Assembly (NCBI GenBank): GCA_031285365.1
Contig: JAITWP010000169.1
Span: 1 to 9,275, forward strand
Reading direction: 5' to 3'
Source: Azoarcus sp.
GTDB taxonomy: Bacteria; Pseudomonadota; Gammaproteobacteria; Burkholderiales; Rhodocyclaceae
Length of the DNA: 9,275 bases
In this document: in pieces, positions 7,146-9,275 of the stretch
Layout of the letters: each line of letters begins with the position of its first letter
Position numbering within the stretch: the first letter of the stretch is position 1
Position numbers and translations under genes: made by a program
The notes under the pieces: model-generated
The model's input: only the letters and a program-made list of their open reading frames with translations
Databases searched by the model: none
Told to the model about the DNA's origin: nothing

Positions 7146-8597
7146 ATGTCCCATGCAGCCATCACAAAGCCCGACTCGAACGTAACCGCCGCCGAGCTCG
7201 AATGCGACCTGCTCGTTCTCGGAGGAGGACCCGGCGGTTATTCCGCCGCCTTCCGTGCTGCCGATCTGGGCCTGAAAACCCTTCTCGTCGAGCGTTATCC
7301 CACCCTGGGGGGAGTCTGCCTCAACGTCGGCTGCATTCCCTCCAAGGCGCTGCTGCATGTCGCCACCGCCATCGAGGAAGCCGGACACCTCGGCGCCTGT
7401 GGCGTGCGCTTCGCCGCTCCCGCAATCGATCTCGACAAACTGCGCGCCCACAAAACCGGCATCGTCAAGAAACTTACCGACGGACTCGCGGGCATGGCCA
7501 AAGGCCGCAAGGTGCAACATCTGCAAGGCGTGGGCCGGTTCATCGACCCGCACCGGCTCGAAGTCATCACTGTTGACGGTAAAAAGCAAACCGTAAAATT
7601 CGCCCAGGCCATCATCGCCGCCGGGTCGCACGCCGTAAAACTACCCTTCATGCCAGTAGACGAGCGCATCGTCGATTCCACCGGCGCGCTTGCGCTCGGT
7701 TTTATCCCCAAAAAGATGCTCGTCATCGGCGGTGGCATCATCGGGCTGGAAATGGCCACCGTCTACAGCACCCTGGGCGCGCGCATCACCGTGGTGGAAC
7801 TCTCCAGCGGCCTCATGCCCGGCACGGATCGTGACCTCGTGAAAGTCTGGGAAAAGAAAAACGCCCACCGGTTCGATCGCATCCTGCTCAACACCGGCGT
7901 CACCGCTGCAAGCGCCACGGCGGCAGGCATCGAAATCACCACCAGCACCGGGGAGAAGGAAACTTTCGATCTCGTGCTCGTCGCGGCAGGCCGCGCGCCC
8001 AACGGCAAGACGATTTCTGCCGAAAAAGCGGGCGTACTCGTCACCGAGCGTGGTTTCATCGAGGTTGACCGCCAGCAGCGCACCAACATCCCGCACATCT
8101 TCGCCATCGGCGACATCACCGGCAACCCGATGCTTGCGCACAAGGCCGTTCACGAAGGCCACGTTGCCGCCGAAGTCGCCGCCGGGCTGAAATCCGGGTT
8201 TGACGCCCTTCAAATTCCCAGCGTCGCCTACACCCACCCCGAAATCGCCTGGGCGGGCCAGACCGAGGAAACCCTCAAAGCCGGGGGCCGCGCATTTCAG
8301 AAAGCCGTTTTCCCGTGGGCCGCAAGCGGCCGCGCCATTGCCAACGGCGCGGAAGAAGGTTTCACGAAACTCCTGTTCGACACTGAAACCCACCGCATCC
8401 TCGGCGGGGCCATTGTCGGCACGCACGCGGGCGACCTGATCGGGGAAATCTGCCTTGCCATCGAGATGGGAGCAGACGCAACCGACAGTGCCAAGACCAT
8501 CCACCCGCACCCGACCCGGTGCGAGTCCATCGGCATGGCGGCAGAAGTTGCGGAAGGAAGCTGTACGGATTTACCGGCGGCAAGGAAGAAGACGTAG
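7146..8597 (+). CDS. lpdA: Dihydrolipoyl dehydrogenase (E3)
   Basis: E3 reoxidises the dihydrolipoyl groups of 2-oxoacid dehydrogenase complexes (pyruvate, 2-oxoglutarate, or glycine cleavage), passing electrons through a disulfide and FAD to NAD+. The 483-residue protein shows, in order: the FAD-binding GGGPGG (26-31); the redox disulfide in GGVCLNVGCIPSK (Cys58, Cys63); the NAD-binding GGGIIG (195-200) with the acidic Glu218 after the second strand; the second FAD motif TNIPHIFAIGD (313-323); and the dimerisation domain with the catalytic His455/Glu460 pair in HPHPTRCESIGMA. The common form of this loop is HPTLxE, so Arg458 and Cys459 are unusual. The sequence resembles the PdhL type of betaproteobacteria, but there is no N-terminal lipoyl domain, only about 19 extra residues. 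ATG 7146 has AAGG seven bases upstream. No E1 or E2 gene is in view. The promoter is unresolved; TACGAT at 7097-7102 is the best -10 and lacks a -35. Which complex it serves cannot be told from this window. Confidence 0.96.
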   Translation: MSHAAITKPDSNVTAAELECDLLVLGGGPGGYSAAFRAADLGLKTLLVERYPTLGGVCLNVGCIPSKALLHVATAIEEAGHLGACGVRFAAPAIDLDKLRAHKTGIVKKLTDGLAGMAKGRKVQHLQGVGRFIDPHRLEVITVDGKKQTVKFAQAIIAAGSHAVKLPFMPVDERIVDSTGALALGFIPKKMLVIGGGIIGLEMATVYSTLGARITVVELSSGLMPGTDRDLVKVWEKKNAHRFDRILLNTGVTAASATAAGIEITTSTGEKETFDLVLVAAGRAPNGKTISAEKAGVLVTERGFIEVDRQQRTNIPHIFAIGDITGNPMLAHKAVHEGHVAAEVAAGLKSGFDALQIPSVAYTHPEIAWAGQTEETLKAGGRAFQKAVFPWAASGRAIANGAEEGFTKLLFDTETHRILGGAIVGTHAGDLIGEICLAIEMGADATDSAKTIHPHPTRCESIGMAAEVAEGSCTDLPAARKKT

Positions 8598-8631
8598 AAA
8601 CGGCGGCTTCGATTCCGAAAGACCGCCGTTT
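8598..8631. terminator. Hairpin between convergent genes, possible bidirectional terminator
   Basis: A perfect nine-base-pair stem, aaacggcgg (8598-8606) with ccgccgttt (8623-8631), starts right after the lpdA stop. The 16-base loop holds a further ttcg/cgaa pairing (8608-8611 with 8616-8619). The symmetric A3/T3 stem ends would give three U on either strand, but no longer U run follows, so termination strength is uncertain. It lies 25 bases beyond the stop of the convergent YjfB-type gene. Confidence 0.6.
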
Positions 8632-8656
8632 GGGGCAGACAACTCAGGCAGCTTGT

Positions 8657-8854
8657 TCACGCCCACGTATCGACAACCCCTCCCACCGTTTCAGAGGACA
8701 TTGCGGGCGATGGCGCAGGGATGGCCTGCAAGAGCGACAACGCGCCAGCGGCTTGCAGATCTATGGCTTTCTTGAGCACAGTCAGCCCAATCGCACTCTG
8801 CACTCTCTGTTCGGCCATGTTGGTGGCAACGGCGGCGATGGAGGAGATATCCAT
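8657..8854 (-). CDS. YjfB-family putative motility protein
   Basis: A 65-residue protein matching the small YjfB-type family by pattern: MDISSIAAVATNMAEQRVQ at the start, then GLTVLKKAIDLQAAGALSLLQAI (about residues 24-46), a Pro/Ser-rich stretch and a C-terminal VGGVVDTWA. Members start with a short amphipathic helix, have a conserved V-L-K-K-A-x-D helix and end in a 'G..vDt.a' tail. The family is linked to motility by name and gene context, but its molecular role is unknown. ATG 8854 was chosen because AAGGA lies nine bases upstream and the family starts at this Met; an in-frame ATG at 8872 has no such support. No signal peptide or membrane segment is seen. A sigma-28-like promoter sits upstream, which would put it under flagellar control. 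Convergent with lpdA across a shared hairpin. Confidence 0.8.
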   Translation of the reverse strand: MDISSIAAVATNMAEQRVQSAIGLTVLKKAIDLQAAGALSLLQAIPAPSPAMSSETVGGVVDTWA

Positions 8855-8905
8855 GAAAACGTTTCCTTGCATTCGTGTGCCCGGAAAAATCGGACGACCG
8901 TTCCG

Positions 8906-8932
8906 GTAACGGTAACGAGAGCGGAAACTTGA
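8906..8932 (-). promoter_or_regulatory. Candidate sigma-28 (FliA) promoter of the YjfB-type gene
   Basis: On the minus strand TCAAGTTT (8932-8925; 7 of 8 to the enterobacterial TAAAGTTT) is followed after exactly 11 bases by ACCGTTAC (8913-8906; 5 of 8 to GCCGATAA). The predicted start lies near 8900, about 45 bases before the ATG. The -10 part overlaps a six-base-pair inverted repeat accgtt/aacggt (8897-8902 with 8908-8913). The -10 lacks the core CGAT, so this remains a candidate. Confidence 0.4.
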
Positions 8933-8942
8933 GCGAATCGGG

Positions 8943-9275
8943 CTACCGCGCGTAGTCCAGCAAGCTCTGGCAATCCTCCTCGCGCCCGGTGATGCGGCTG
9001 AAGCGATTCAGACGTCCGCGCACGAACTCGTCGGACAATTTTCTGTTCGCGCAGTAATCGCGCAAAATCATCGCATACACCATGTTTTGCGCCGCCGCGA
9101 CCGTATCTGCCAGTGCGGGGAAAGGGTAGCCGGAGGTGTCGCGCCAGTTTTTTCCGGATAAAGCATCAGGAGCCTCGCCCGGTTCGGTCACGGGAGTGGT
9201 AGCGGCAGACGGGGGCACCGTTGCGTCCGGCGCGGGCTGTCCCATGAGCAGGACAGGCATAAAAAGCAGCAGAAA
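8943..9275 (-). CDS. Secreted or membrane-anchored protein of unknown function, N-terminus beyond window edge
   Basis: The reading frame is open from the right edge (first visible codons encode FLLLFMPVLLMG) to the TAG at 8945-8943, giving 110 codons. The hydrophobic stretch at the edge looks like the end of a signal peptide or membrane anchor, so the real start is probably upstream of the window; the ATG at 9260 lies inside the hydrophobic core and is an unlikely start. Next comes a low-complexity Pro/Thr/Ala/Glu linker of about 25 residues, then a compact, mostly helical domain of about 70 residues with two Cys (in RDYCANRK and EEDCQSLL) that could form a disulfide in the periplasm. I do not recognise the family. 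It precedes the YjfB-type gene on the same strand with an 88-base gap that holds an inverted repeat and the sigma-28-like box, so the two need not share a transcript. Confidence 0.7.
   Translation of the reverse strand, partial: FLLLFMPVLLMGQPAPDATVPPSAATTPVTEPGEAPDALSGKNWRDTSGYPFPALADTVAAAQNMVYAMILRDYCANRKLSDEFVRGRLNRFSRITGREEDCQSLLDYAR

Noticed and set aside
7641..8510. 289-codon open frame on the minus strand opposite lpdA
   Set aside because: Antisense shadow of a gene with complete FAD, NAD and active-site motifs.

Overview
This is a GC-rich (roughly 60% by eye) bacterial chromosomal window. Gene content and protein style point to a proteobacterium, most likely a betaproteobacterium: the RF2 gene with its +1 frameshift site, a PdhL-like dihydrolipoyl dehydrogenase, and a YjfB-type small motility protein. 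The lineage is inferred, not proven. There are no tRNA or rRNA genes, no CRISPR array and no insertion sequence.

Left part (1-2167): on the minus strand prfB (peptide release factor 2) is read from 1470 to 366 through a classic programmed +1 frameshift (CTT TGA C at 1386-1392, with an internal Shine-Dalgarno just upstream). Its stop overlaps by one base the start of a phospholipase D-like gene that runs off the left edge. Divergently, on the plus strand, lies 5-formyltetrahydrofolate cyclo-ligase (fau/ygfA).

Centre (2189-7054): a two-gene minus-strand unit. Its first gene encodes a 1454-residue exported, multi-spanning membrane protein that I cannot assign to a named family. It appears to be built from two copies of one beta-rich periplasmic module, each preceded by a signal-peptide-like segment, with membrane bundles in the middle and at the C-terminus. 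Only one base separates its stop from the start of a small FMN-binding pyridoxamine-phosphate-oxidase-fold protein, whose ribosome binding site lies inside the end of the large gene. This unit is the least understood and most interesting part of the window.

Right part (7146-9275): a stand-alone dihydrolipoyl dehydrogenase on the plus strand converges on a 65-residue YjfB-family protein on the minus strand, with a hairpin between them that could serve both. The YjfB-type gene has upstream sequence resembling a sigma-28 (flagellar) promoter. A secreted protein of unknown function enters from the right edge on the minus strand.

The genes do not form one pathway. They are housekeeping genes (translation termination, folate salvage, 2-oxoacid dehydrogenase E3) surrounding an uncharacterised envelope locus and a probable motility-linked gene.
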